This document shows, piece after piece, positions 12,501 through 26,478 of a stretch of 64,000 nucleotides of DNA. Each line of letters opens with the position of its first letter. Positions within the stretch are counted from its first letter, which is position 1. A model generated the notes under the pieces. It saw only the letters and a list, made by a program, of their open reading frames with translations, was not told where the DNA came from and did no database searches. The stretch covers positions 11,339,208 through 11,403,207 of the forward strand of contig HG738138.1 in NCBI GenBank assembly GCA_000499405.2, written 5' to 3'. The position numbers and the translations under genes are program-made. This stretch comes from Onchocerca volvulus. Lineage: Eukaryota; Nematoda; Chromadorea; Rhabditida; Onchocercidae.

Positions 12501-13404
12501 TGCAGTTCTGTGGGTCCTCCGGATGGAAGTGTTCTGGTATCAGTGTGCAGTCTTGATAGTTTTCCTCCGGAACTGTATCTTCCTGTTATTGGAAAACTTG
12601 ATCTTCTCGGAATTTCGCCGTCCATTAGCAAGTCTGTTTTACCACTTTTTCAAACTTTGATACAAAAGGATTATATTTCATGGTTGTGAAATTCATAAGT
12701 TCATTGGCTTTCGATGAAATTGGAAAACTAATAATTAGACCTTTAGAATTGAATCTGGTGAACTATGGTTAATTTTCAACAGTTGTGATATGGCCTTGGC
12801 AGCTTTGAGTTTAGATGGAGTGAAAATTGGAAATTCTGTCTTAAATGTTCAGTTATTAACTCCGAACTGGGCTGAACTGGAATATGTCGAAATGAGTAAT
12901 ATGTTGCGGAATACAAATGAAGACATGAACATGGAATGTACTGAACTAAGAAATGCGGATAATTTCGAAATTAATGGTAATTTTGAAACCTCGAACTGAT
13001 GTTAAATGGATTTCAGTTTCGTTAATGAACTGAAACTATTGTCAAATAAAGTATTAAAAAACTAAGTCCACAATTTTTTAAAAGAAATGAAATCTCATTT
13101 AAATTTAAAATGTCCAGATGAAGACGACTTATCAATGAAAGATGGATCGGATGATCGAATATCTAGGCTGAGATGTAATTCTCCACTGGATCGAAGCGAA
13201 TTAAATCTTTGTCAGCTTAATGTACCGAATGTAACTCCTAGATCAGCTTCATCACCTTTATTAAATGATATGCAAATGTACGCCTCAGCAAATGATAGGA
13301 CAAATGTAAATGTTCAACGGACGCAAACACCAGCATTATCACTTCCCGTTGTTGAATTTAGCATAGATATATGTATTCCGCCGCCTGTACCACCGCGGAA
13401 ATAA
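6049..13404 (+). CDS. Synaptojanin (phosphoinositide phosphatase), complete
   Basis: Synaptojanin removes phosphates from phosphoinositides, mainly PI(4,5)P2, to uncoat endocytic and synaptic vesicles. About 21 exons encode roughly 1,085 residues. The first exon starts at the ATG at 6049 ([13 protein letters not shown]) and ends at 6175. The Sac1 domain covers exons to about 9330 and carries its intact Cx5R catalytic motif ([10 protein letters not shown], 8766-8847). The inositol 5-phosphatase domain follows with [11 protein letters not shown] (about 9530), GGATGNKGS (10563), [10 protein letters not shown] (about 11210), PAWTDRILW (about 11550) and KTSDHRPV (about 12230). An RRM-like segment ([11 protein letters not shown] ... 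[11 protein letters not shown], 12505-12977) comes next. The tail (13085-13404) is short for the family and ends in PPPVPPRK. The junctions around 6850/7136 and 9330/9444 could not be joined in frame with plain GT..AG sites, so exon boundaries there are uncertain. It converges with the flippase gene. Confidence 0.96.
6511..6564. repeat. 54-base poly-T tract in a synaptojanin intron
   Basis: An uninterrupted run of T begins 22 bases after the end of exon 2 (6489), preceded by TTTTCTTTTC. The true length is likely to be polymorphic or misread. Confidence 0.9.
6959..7062 (+). repeat. 38-bp direct repeat in a synaptojanin intron
   Basis: Two copies, about 6959-6996 and 7025-7062, share TTACTRTTCGGAATRATAGA and the following CGTTATTARGTC with four or so differences. 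They are separated by a T/A homopolymer stretch. They sit in the intron whose 3' junction could not be resolved. Confidence 0.8.
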
Positions 13405-14880
13405 CCAGGAGACAGTCTTTTTTTTTTGTTTAAAGTTATTAGTGAATATTGATTTTTTCATCAGGGTCATAAATTTAACAATTTTATGATTATCTGATGT
13501 TACAGAATTGAAAGTCTGAATTAACGACTTTAAATCTTTCATTTTACTTTCAATACTTTTTTAATTCTGCTTTCTTGGATCGGAAAAATACCTCCTCCTG
13601 TTGATGGTTGTTTCAAGAATTTGCCCAGAGTGCTAAATTTATAAACTCCAAATTCAAATTGTCTCACTTATCCATACGTTTTAGTTCTTGTAATTGTAGT
13701 GCAATTCATATGATTGTATAAATATCTTGTCTGTGTATGACTTATTATTGGTTATTATTTTTTAGATTTTTTAAAGAATTTTAGGATTTTAGATACTCGA
13801 GTCCGATGATTCTTTTTTAAAACCTTAGATGATTAGAAAAAGTCGGAACAAGAAATTGTTAATTTTTTAATTTTAACGCATAATAATGTGAACGAAGATG
13901 GGTTTTGTTTTTCATCTGCTAATTTTCAAACGCACATGAACTTCCATCTGTAAACTCATTGTCATAAAAATCTCGATCGCAGTCAAACAGAATATTTCGA
14001 TTAAAAGTTCCAAACAGACTGATATATTATTTTCTTGGAGGGATTTGAATTCTCTTCTACCAAGATCGAAATTTAAAATTGCCCTATTGTTTCCAAATCA
14101 CGTTTACAGACATTTCAAATGTTATTTCGAGATTAATGCATTTAAATTTGTTTGCCAATGACTTCATCGGTTCTCATCTTAAATAATTCATACGTGTATG
14201 CAAGTATAAAACTTTCCGTTTCGCAACAATGCTAGTTGCAGTGGTCTTAGCATAAGTGGAAATATTCATGTAACTTACTATATTAGCATTAGTGATAAGA
14301 ACTTATTGTTACCGTACATCATTGTCGAATTTCCTTTATTGTTAGATAGTAAAATGTTTTGATTTACTTCCCAAATCAGGAACAAGTGATCAGCTTTAGC
14401 TGTCACTACCGATGTATTTGAAATCTTTCACTGAATCACAGTCATGGGATTTTTTCTTGAATTCCAATACTATTTATTGAGAATTGAAATTTTCGCTAGC
14501 AGCGAAGCAAGTTATTCCGCAATTATTTATTATGAACCAAATTTTTATGGAATTTTCACAAGAAAATCAGGCTAGAGAATTTCACAAGGGAAGTGAAACT
14601 CAGAAAGTGACGCCATTTAAATGATCGAGAGGATCAGTTTTTGAGGTTGATCGGGATAAAGAGTTAGAGTAAATCTTTCCTGGGCAAATCATCATCATAT
14701 TAGGAACTTTGAGCTGGGATTCCCCGGACAAATGGCTATTTCGAGATCAGCGTATAACTGAACAAGTAATAAAGAAGTCAGTAACTCAAAAAATTCGAGA
14801 AGATTTCAGAACATGCAGATCTCGAAACAAAGAACAGTGGGGGAAGCATTGGAATATCTTTAGGATATAGAATATGAGAT

Positions 14881-14914
<34 letters not shown>

Positions 14915-14993
14915 AAGAAAACTAGGTGAGAACGTACCAGTAATGTACATTAGCTGACTGACTGTTGTTTTCAGATTTATTGGTTTGAAAATT
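13405..14993. other. Convergent intergenic region
   Basis: 1.6 kb between the stop codons of synaptojanin and the flippase. It is AT-rich with a pure A-tract at about 14883-14911, and should contain the 3' UTRs of both genes. No gene, repeat family or RNA was recognised. Confidence 0.5.
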
Positions 14994-17900
14994 TTATAAT
15001 CTTGTTTCGTTCAATGATTTAGATGTAACTAGATTAGCTGGTAAAGTATCAACAGAGGCATTTATAGCATTTGGATGTGCTGCAGCTTGCAGGGGATGCA
15101 GAATCACCTCTTGTTTCATATTAGCATGCGACGAAGGAGAAGTTGATTGTTTTTGTTGTTGTTCGGGTGAGATTTTTTTGCAAGCTATATCATTCTGCAA
15201 AGTTGCAATTTAATCAGACTTCTTTTCTCTTATCTTCGCTAAAAAAAGTGTTGTTGTTGTTGTTGTTGCTGCTGTTGCTACTCGTAACATGGCATATTAG
15301 CAGATTTTTTTTTTTTCGTTATTTCATAATTTATTTAAAATTTCTTGAGAATTTTCAGATTTTAAAAATTGCAAGATTAAATCAATTTATTGAAATTAGA
15401 AAAGAAACACCTATTTTGTTAAATATATTGCGAATTTGTAAAAATAAAACATACTAGCAATTCATATCAGTCATTCACGTGTCCACGTGAATCACGTAAA
15501 TTTCTTGGAAAACATCACTTACAATATGCTTGAAGGGATGTTCTTCATCATCGTTAACGATGATTTTGTGCGAAAATTGTGATGATTTCATATCAGTATT
15601 ACCATCTTCGATGTTAGGTTTGTGCATATTTCGACTCTTATGAATTTTTGGGAGCTCTTTTGGTCTAGATTCAGCGCGCTTCATTTGTTGAGACTCTTTA
15701 ACTTGTTCTAGTGGTGCTATCTAAATTTTCGATCCTTATAATAAGTTCGTTTTTTTTTTTTTTTTTTTTTTTTTGCTTTAATTTTCCCATTGTCAGGTCT
15801 TTCGCTAATTATTTCAATTTAGATTTTAGGTTTGGAATTTTCTTTTTAGTCCAATTAAAAATTCTGCTTGACTGTTCCAGGTTGCCGAAAAATATTTCAA
15901 AATGAGCAAACAATGAAATTTAATAAAAATTTCAAATGAACAACGTACTAACTTTGTTACTTCTTTGTGATAAAAGTGTTATTGGTGTGAGCACAGTAGT
16001 AGTTCCCTTCTCTGCTAATTGTCGAATTGGCGAAGCAATTTTCTGCGGTGAACTAAACATCAAGTTCAAGAAAAATTAAATTTAGTTTGTGTTATTTCAT
16101 CAAATCAATTCAAACTTAATTCTGCTGAGAAGTAATTAGTTGACAACAAACCCTCCAGGATTTATAAATTGTTCCACTTGTTTGAACAATGCTCCTTTGA
16201 TAATCAAATCACCGAAACCTTCCTGATGAGAAAACGCATAGCCTGAGCGTAACGAAGTTCGACGACTTCGACTAATTGTCGGATGCGTTGGTATTGTCCT
16301 GTAGCATGATAAGAATATAATCGATGATGTCATGGAGTTTTTCAGAAGTAGAATTACGCAAGGAATGTATCACTGAATTTCGATAAAAATTTAGAGGAAA
16401 AGAAATTAGGTATTTAAAAAAAAAATTTTTTTGCATACGTTGTTACTGTTGGCTTTTCTACTACCGCAGAAGTTCGATACTTCCGTCGCATTCGAAGACG
16501 ATCAGCATATGTGGGATGTGTATCTAACCAGAAGAATCGATTAACAAGTACTGGTAGGAGCAAAATAACGGATACCATCAGAAGCGAAAGCCAAAATTGT
16601 ACCGATGCAAAGGCTTGTTTCATGATACCATATGATTGACCCGTTTGAAATTTTGAAAGTGATTTTACGGGTAAAGCTGAAAATTTGAATATCAAGTAAT
16701 CATCATCAAATGCTCAAATAATAAACTTAATGATGAATTCAATTCAGTTCTATTAATTTTAAACTAGGGAAAATTAAGATAAAAACTTAAAAATTCGATT
16801 AGAATTGAATAAAATTTGAACAAACATTAAGCATTTCTGGAATAAGTTTTATTATTTCTGATTTCGGAAAAAATTAGACAAAACAATTTTTTCCTTTGAA
16901 TTATTTGAAATATTCCAAAAGAACTATATTTTTGGATCTTTTTTTTTTTTTAAATGTATGAAGAGAATATGAAAGAGTAACGAACCTTCGTATAAAATAT
17001 AGCTAAGACAAAAATAGAATATCACCGAACCCCAAATAACAATATGATTAAAAATAGTCCAATAACTTGTATCAAACGCTATTTGGCCCGTAACAACGAT
17101 AATTAAAGATGTGAAGCATGCAAATGCCAATAATGAATAATCATTAAAATCTCGGCCTGTTGAATCCACACCATTGTACAATATTCCATATGGTACAAAA
17201 AATATCACCAAAGAACTTGAAATATTTTTCAAATAGAAATAATGAGATTTGCAAATTTTTAAAAGCATCCGCTAAGGACTGAAATACTGCCATAGTAGTT
17301 TCAAAATGCATTGATCGCCGAATTATACTTCTTAAAAAGTTATAGAATCAGATTCGGAATTTCTTACCTAAACACTATGATTATTACGAAACATAAATAA
17401 AAATCAAAAATTGAAAGAACTCTTCGTTAATCGATAAAGAAAAATCGAAAATGAAATAACATTTACATACTAAATCTGACATTAAAAAGGATTCTGGGCA
17501 CTGAAAGAAAAATTTAATTCCTCTTCCTATTTTTCTCTCATATGCTTTCAAACTTTATTCATCTCTGCTCAATAAAGAAATCTATTTACAGTAATTATAA
17601 ATTCTGGATAAACATTCACATTTATGAAAAAAGAAAAAATCTAAATTACGGAAAAAAATTCAAAAAAAAAAATTCATACTTCAAAAACTCTGAAATAAGA
17701 AAAACTTGAAAAAATAAGATACCTGATCATACCATGGAGGACAGAATATATAAAAATCCGCATATTAAAAAATAAATTATATTGGCCAGGTATATAAAGT
17801 TTCGCATATTTCATGCTGCATACATCATCTAGATCTTGATCAAATATACCCATTGCAAGAACAGGTAGTGATGTAAAGAATAAATTATAGCAAGCAATCA

Positions 17901-20900
17901 AAACTGGATGATAAATGTACTGCAAAAATAATGATGCAATATAATTTTAGTAATTTATAACGTGAAAAAGAAAAAATAAGATTATTTACTAAAGTACAAT
18001 AACTCTGATACCAAAATACTAAATTTAGAACGTTTTTAACGAAACTTAGCTTTTGAAAGACACGTTAGATGAAATAATTTAAGTTAAATTATATGTTATC
18101 TTTTCATCATCAACCACTCAGCATAAGCCGTTTCTTCGAGAAAAGTGGGAATAAGTAATAAGAGATAAGAATAGTAACCTTTTGTCTCCAATCACTTTTC
18201 CGAGTTACAAACTTAATTTTTAATGATTTGAATTTCTTCAAAACAAACTTAATGAATTAGTCTAAACTTTGGATTTTGATTTAAATTCTACCAGCCGAAA
18301 CACTGAAGTTTAAATTAAATTCAATGCCACCTGTGCAGAATATCCACAGAAAAAGGAATACCAGAAGTGCGTAAGTGTGAAAGCAAAATTTTTGTAGAAA
18401 AAATATCGTAAGAATTTCGTCATCCTAAAATACGACCAACGACCGTGCACGAGCAGAAGCCTCCCAAGATAACGAAATTGTCCGATACTGTAGTCAGACG
18501 CTAATACAGCTTGCATACCTTCTTGTCCTGAAAATTTAGATATATAAATAAAAATAAAATCTAAGAAATGACTATACACTGAATTTCCCGGTATTTTTCC
18601 GGATTTATTTTTGAGCAAATTGCATGGCAAAGCTGAGCTTTAAAAGAAGCATTAAGTAGCGATCAGTTATTTCTCTAATTTGTCACATTTTTTCATCGGA
18701 TTAAACAGTTTATGTACGAAAATTGAGCCTTTGATACGACGTATCAGGTTAATAAGTTCTACTATTTTAGTCTGAAAATTTCTAAAATTATCAGGTATAT
18801 TGTTTCCAATATTCAAGTTTGAGAATACCTGAAATTCCAACTCCAATATGTGCCGTTTTAATCATTGATACATCGTTTGCACCATCACCAACAGCTAATG
18901 TTACCGCTTTTTTGTTTCTTTTCACCAAATCAACAACCATCGCTTTTTGGAGTGGTGTAACACGACAACAAACTACTGCCTGCAAGATTCATTTTTATGA
19001 AATATATTGATTATATTTTCTCATATAATATTGAAATATTTAAGAATTCAAAACTCACACGACACAAACATCCAATATCCAAAAATGTCTTTTCCAACTC
19101 TTTTTTCAACGCATATGTTAGCGATGGTCCGTTAACGATTAATGCAAAACCTTCTAAATCTTTCCATTCCTCAAAGTCAAGAGGATATTGAACTTTTGCA
19201 TTCTCTTCTGCAACAAATCAAATTTGTCGAAATAAATGAATTTTCCCATAGAAGTTTTGGATGATTTAGAAAAAGATAGATTTTTTACAATGTAAAAGAT
19301 TCATCGTTTTCTAAATCAAATAACTTTTATTGGAAAAAAAGTTGCATCTCACGCACTTCTTATGAAATACCATGTAGTATATTTTACGTGATGCATTATA
19401 TTTTATATGTATGAAATATTTTACGTTTTACATGAGTAAAAAGTAAAATCTGAGTAAAAACGTGAGTAAAAATGTATATAAAAACTATGGTAAATTCTAA
19501 TGCTATCAGCATGAACAAGAAAAGTACTGTTTCGACAATCGATAAAAAACATTTACCATGAATGAGAGCTAAACTTTTGGTATTATCAGATCGTAGATTG
19601 CCGTTACTTATGATAGTTTCATCATCGTATTGAGAACCAAGTTTCCCGTCATCTGATAAAGCATCCTGAAACTTGTAACTTCGCAAATTTGTGCAATTTT
19701 AATTAATAATACTTTAGCAGCAAAATTAGTGGTTAATGGCATAGTCTGTGGACGGAAAACTAATCAGGGAAAAAGCGATAGGAAAATTAAATGTGAATTT
19801 TTGAATTTCATCTTCATATTTTTGCTTGTTTCATTTTTTTTTCTTTTTCTTTTTCAGAATGCAATTAAGTCTTCAACAATCAATGTACATATTAAGAGAA
19901 TCACAAATTTAAGAAAATAATCAGTTAATATACAATACATATTAGTTATGGTAATAATTCATCATGCTACAGACAACTGACAATTAATTCTTTAATAATT
20001 ATTGCCCTTTTTTAAAAATCTATTTCTTGCTTCAATTTTGTTTAAGCTATATTAAGAATCTTGGATTTTATTAATAATTGTAAAGTGTTGACAATTCAAT
20101 CGCCTATTCATTTGCATTAATTAATTTATCTGAATTTTTTTTACAATGTTTTTGCAGTATAATTAATAGATGGAATAATTAGGCAGCTTTACGAGGCAAA
20201 AACAAGTGCGGGAAAAAAAAGAAATTCAAGAAAAGAAAAATGGGACTGTACCAACTGCAAATTAATAAAATTTAGGATGCATGCATAAATGCTTCCTAAT
20301 TTTTATAACATTCAAAGCTGTTAAAGAGAAAATACTGGAAAGAGAGACAATTAAATGATTAGTGAATTAGTGAGCTTAAAGATGATTTGAACTGTTGAAG
20401 GTGGAAGATGACAAAACAGGTTGACAAAGCAGTGTGAGTTGATGTATGCTTCGTTACCTATCCGCACCTGTTTAGCATCTATCAGAACGCTTTCCAATGA
20501 CGTATTTTCATCAACTGAACAGAGGTCATCTCTGCTGTACAAATAATCCGTTTTGTGAAAGCGGTCATCCGGTTTACATTCATTCTTTTCAATCTCTTCC
20601 GCTTTTGCTATTATTTGTTGAATATAATTCATAACAGCATTTGTTTTCACAGACGGCGGCTTCAAAATGTAACAAGACCATTCTTATTAGAGAATCTTTT
20701 TTTTCCCCTCCTGGAATACCAGGATCACCACCATCATTCGATAAGCAGATTTGAGACAATTTTGATGGTACTATCGTAATCTCATTTTTACATTTTATTT
20801 TATTATTATAGCTATTTCCAAGAATACTCTCGAAAAATTTCCATTCTAATCTGTCATATCGTGTTTTGTTCTTTCTTTTTTTGTTTTCTGGCAATAAAAT

Positions 20901-23900
20901 GAAAAAAAAAAAATTAATATTTATGATACTTGCATGCATTTATAACTGTCTTTTCGGTTACACAGTCAGGAAGGAATACGGGTGAAAGATAACAGAAGCA
21001 ATTGTGCTATCATATAATTTAAATGAAATATTTACCGGGCCAAGTGTTTGTTCAATTCGTCTTCGTACATCCTTCAACTGAACTTCAACTTCACGTTCCG
21101 TCTCACCGTCGATAATGAAGACTTCACGAAGATTTTCCGTTAATAAATTGCACGAATAGCCGATATTGATTGCTGTTTCCTGAAATATAATTCATCAGTA
21201 TACCAAGTATGATTTTCATTTTTTATAACATTAATTTAAAATGATAGCCAGAATTATTTCACCTGTTTATCACCTGTCAAGATCCAAATTTTGATGTTAG
21301 CACGAGCAAGCTCTGCTATCGTATCCGGAACACCATCCTGAAGCTTATCTTCAATTGCAGTAGCTCCCAGAAGTATCATCTCTTGTTCCAGTTCATCATA
21401 AACTCGATCTAACTGCTCTTGACGATTCGTCAATGCAACTGCTGCTTCTTTCTGCTGTTTCTTCAACAACAACAATGGAAATAAACTTTCATATAAATCA
21501 AACTCAAACAACAATTATTTGCAGGAAAATTCCCAAAAACTATTCTTCAAGATTTTTAACTGGATTAATAAATTAATCGGAGTGAAAATTTGAATTTTTC
21601 ATTTCATAAAGAATTCGAATCACAAATATAAAGGGTATAAAATTATGAATATAGATCCAGACTTACATGCCATTTATTAAAAGCATCAGTGCTAATCTTC
21701 TTATAAGCTAAACATAATGTTCGAAGGCCATCAGCAGCAAATTTATCGAGATGCTCAATTGTTGCACTCTTCAATAAGGGTGCAGTATCATTTGATATCC
21801 TGAATACTCAATTAATTTAGTATATATGAGCATTTTTTTCCAAGCAATTACAGTATCTTTTTGCTGGCAGTTACAAATGAATACTATTAATGTTCATTCT
21901 AAACTAGAAATTGATATTTAGAAATCAAAAACGAAACTAGAAAATAAAAATTAATTGGAACTAAAATTTAAAACCTGTCAAGTATAATTGTATCTGCTCC
22001 TTTACAGTAAAGTACTAATTCACCCAGAGGATTTCTGACAATTACTGACATTCGCTTTCTGACATTATTGAAATCAAGAATTGCCAATAAATCATATACC
22101 TTAAAAGAGAAAAATAATCTTTTAAAGTATGCTTAATATATAATTGCTTGTCTAATGACATTGTTGTAGGTATATGGTAATTTTTGGAATTAATTTTAGC
22201 AAATATTTTAAGAGAAAACTTCTTCGGTGCCGGCTACTTCCAATGTGATGGTTTGAGCTGTACGAGATTTAAAAACATATCCAAAATTCCGAGCAGCAGA
22301 TGTAAGTGCAGCTTCATCCGGACTTTGTGCCTGATATTCTAAGTCACCATTCTTCTGTTCAGGCATAGATGTATGACAAAGAGCCAAAAGTCGCCAAAAT
22401 TCTGCTACCTTAATATTTCTAACTATATTAGATTGATTCATTCAAAACTGATTCAAGCAGACTATGAAAAAGTAAATTTCAGAAAAAAAAAATCATATGA
22501 CTTGTAAAATTTTAAGTCAATCAGACAATGAAAAAAAAAAAACTCATTACTTCGTGAAGTCCTTTGGTTGTATCTTTCAATAAAGTTTGGTCATAAAATT
22601 TGAAATTCGGTTCAAACCAACGATTTTTCGAGAAGTCAACTGTCGGCGTCTTCTTCAAACAGCAAATGATTCACATTTGTATTAATTAATACAATGATTG
22701 TTAAAAAATGTCTAATAAACCTTAGTTTTATAGAAATAAATTCAAATTAAATGTAAGTTGTATTACATCATTACACCATAGACATAAATTATATTACACA
22801 ATATATGCACTAATCTTTATACTTCAAGAAAAAAGTTAACTTCCTTAATTTATATTCCTCGATTATATCCCCTAATTTGTCACATGAAGGAAAAAATTCA
22901 ATTAAAAATTTTAAAATATGCAATACATTAAAATAAAATAAGCAAATACATTAAAGTAAAGTAACAGATAACATTTTATTTCAAATTATATCATTCCTTC
23001 TTAAAAGATAACTTAAATTAGGTTAATAACAATTGAAATTTCGTAATAAATCATACCTCCGTTACATCAATTACTTCACCTTTAGCATCATAGATATCAC
23101 CATAGCTCCGTCCATTAATTGAGCATTTCCTAAATACCATCATATTTTGCGTTAAAGTTCCTGTTTTATCGCTAAATATGTATTGAACTTGCCCTAATTC
23201 TTCGTTTAACGTAGTGGTACGTGCATGTGCAGCAATATCAGCCTGAAAAACAAAAGAAAAGAAAATGAAGTATTGGATATATCGAATTGTAATTAAAACT
23301 TAAATTATACGAAAAATATTCCAACAAGGTATCATTTGGTTAACAGTGACAAAAGTACCTTTTCATAATACATTTCAAGATCAGAATTAATCCACATCGA
23401 ATGAACAAATCGTATTATTTCAACGCTGTAATATTCGAAATTGAAGTATTATAAGATAAGTTATAGGATTTATGCAACATTTCGATAGTTACAAATCAAT
23501 GTATGAGATAGTTTTCCGGATTTAGGCGATGTTTCAAATGAGTAAGAAAATAACGAAGATATAATAAATTAATCAAATTAAATGAAATGTTGCTTATTAT
23601 CAAATTTAAACTTTCAATGAATACTCAATGAAATGATCAAGAAATTGTCAAACAATAATTTTTGTTTATTATAAGAATATAAAATTGATATCTTTTAAAC
23701 TTCGCGAATTTTTGAATAATTAAGTAAGTAAATGAAGAAAATAGCTAAATTAGGATTAGAATAAATTAGAGAGAAAAAAATCACAATAAAATTTACCTTA
23801 CATAAAGTGAAATAGGCACAACAGTATTGAGCAAGATAAGATATGAGAAGAACATAAGAAATGATATAATTGCTATCTGTCCCGATGAATGTTCCTTGTA

Positions 23901-26478
23901 ATTTGGAACAATTGAGCTATCCAATTTTAAATGAAGAGCAAAATGCCGCTCAACAGTCCATTCTCGAATTCCACATAGTATCGTACAAATAAAACACATT
24001 GCTAATAAGAATACAACTATCTGAAAGTTGACGAACTGATTGTGAAAACACATTATTGATAACATAATTATTTTAAGAAATACTATAATTTTAATTTGGA
24101 AACAAAATGAAATAATTCCGCCAAAGCTTTATTCACATAATACATTTCTTCAAACAATTTCAAACTACTGTATTAAATAAATCTAAAATAAACTTCTTAC
24201 ACCCATAATTAAAATATTGAGGAAGCGATCTAAACTTGTTCGTTTACATTTTGTTTTACCGCTATTCATCATTAGTTTGGTATCTTTTCCTAAAAATTGT
24301 AAAATAATTAATTTCTAATTAATTTTTAGTATTTGTATATATATATATATATATACATATATGATTCCTAACTTGCAAATATTACTGTTCCATAGTATTA
24401 AAAAATGGTTAAAATAATTACTTTCCAAAAATATTCGCTACTTTCATTATCAATAAAATTAATTGTTAATCTGACAAATAAAATAATTTTGAATAAAACA
24501 ACCTGCAAATATTACCACTCCATAGCACCAGCGAGTGTTCCGTAATACACAACCTCTCAGTAAAGTTTTCCCGTTATCAAGTGGCAAAATATCACCGTTA
24601 TAGTGTAATCTTCCTTCAAATTGATTCAATTTATTGTTCGGTAATTCACAATGAATTTGACCTGAAAGAATGAATATCACGCTAAAAAAGAAAAAAAAAA
24701 TTACTGAATATTTTATCAAAAAAACCTCAATATTACATGACAAAAAATTATATCAAAAGAAAGAAATATTTATTTATTGTAATTTGTATGGTAATATACA
24801 TAAATATTCGTCTTAATAGATTCTATCTTTCAAATTTAAGAAAACTGAAAGAATTAACCTTCAAATTCACTTATTAGCAGCAATTTATCTCCCATAACGG
24901 ATGTTTCTGGTAAAGCTTGTCGAACTTTTAAATTTGTTTCACCATCAAGTTCTGAAGTCTCGATATAGCATAAGCCATGAGGTTCGGATGTTGATAACAA
25001 AAGTAAATCAGCCTGAATGAAATATTAAAAATATAAATCAGCCTAAATAAAATTTTAAAAATATTGATAATTAGTGATTCGCCAAAAAGAAAACATGAAA
25101 CAATTCGAAATACTTGTTGTAATAATTTGCTCTTTTTATATCCATCATTCCTTTATTTTGTCAAAATCAAAACAAAATCTTTTACATTTGAAAACATCTG
25201 CAATACATTTGGAATTATCCTAAATTTTTCCATCAAATTCATTTGCGAATTCATACCACAGTTCCAATAGTCAAACCAAATACAATAACTTATTTTTCTA
25301 AATCAAAAAATAAAAACGAAAAGAAGAAAAATACTATACGTACTGCAACAAATTGATCATTTTCCATTCGTATTATATCGCCAACTTTAACATTCATCCA
25401 TTTTTCGGCAATTAATTGCCCATTTCGAACAACATACGAAATTCGATTATTTACTTGTTTATCACTTTGATGTCTCTGCTGAAATTAATATTTAAAAAAA
25501 AGTCACTGCTAAAAATAATTTTTTTGTCAAATTTCTTTTCTTGAATAATAATAAGAAAATTATCAAATAACTAACAATATCATCATAGGCATCTTTAACA
25601 GCACTGAATACAAGCACAAAAAATAATGGAATGGCAGTTGAATACCATGCTATTGAGCTAATCCATGGTATAAGCTATAATAAAGAAACTGATAATGATA
25701 ATTATCAAGAACAAAATAATTGATACAAATTATTATGAAAGGAGATGTGAAGAAAACCTTTTTTGATTTAAAAAAAAATATATACATATATGTTTCATAC
25801 AGATGTATTACCATAAATTGATTAGATATAATAAATGAAAATTAAAAGTTAGAAATGAAAGAAAGAGAGAAAAATTAAAAGTAAGGAACAGAACAAAAAG
25901 AATTTTTCTAAAATGTTCTCATGAATTCATAGTTAAAATTACTTGCAAAAGCATTAATATCAGAAAATAAAAATTGGCGAGACGTTGAAATTGTTCCAAC
26001 AAATTAAGCGGAATAAATGTGATAAGATTATATTTCGATGTTCTAATATAATTATCCTGGAAAAAAAAGAAGACATGAAATTCCAGAAAACATATAGTGA
26101 TATCATCCTGGAAAATGTAATAATTCAAAAGAAAAAGTGCACTGATAAAATTAATTTAAATACAGGAAAATGAAAAGTGAAATTGAAAAATTTTCATAAT
26201 TTCTTTCAAATCAAATATTAATAAACACTAACAGCATATTTGAATTGCTCATTAAATTCACGATCATTCGCTCGTAGAATGCGTTCCTGATTAGGTGCCG
26301 CAAATTGATTAGTTCTTCTTTCATCACGCTTCCTTCCTAAATTTGTTGAACTCTGACACGAAAACAAGCCGAATAAAGACATCAACCAGCCGTTTAAAAA
26401 CGATCCTCCGGAAGACCCGACTGTTACTTCCGGCTGTACTTTCTTCGATAGATATTCTGAATTATCACTCATCATCAT
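14994..26478 (-). CDS. P4-ATPase phospholipid flippase, ATP8B type
   Basis: This enzyme uses ATP to move phospholipids to the cytosolic leaflet and normally works with a CDC50-type subunit. Twenty-eight exons from ATG 26478 (an MMMSDNSEY start) to TAA 14994 sum exactly to 1,490 codons; all phases agree. All P4 signatures are present: DGET in the actuator domain (about residue 220), the phosphorylated Asp in DKTGTLT (about 454, near 23165), KGAD in the nucleotide-binding domain (near 21997), LTGDKQ (about 738) and [10 protein letters not shown] (about 970, near 18870). About ten membrane segments are visible. The C-terminal [14 protein letters not shown] (near 16230) is typical of ATP8B proteins rather than ATP8A. 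C. elegans has several ATP8B-like tat genes; I cannot choose which is orthologous. Exon 25 can read through to a stop at 16136 (1,329 residues) or splice at 16152 into three further exons. Exons 20659-20468 and 19665-19557 encode a hydrophilic insert. Confidence 0.96.

Noticed and set aside
20589..20939. 116-codon minus-strand frame running into a flippase exon
   Set aside because: Its frame disagrees with the phase-consistent flippase exon 20659-20468, and joining it would break the reading frame.
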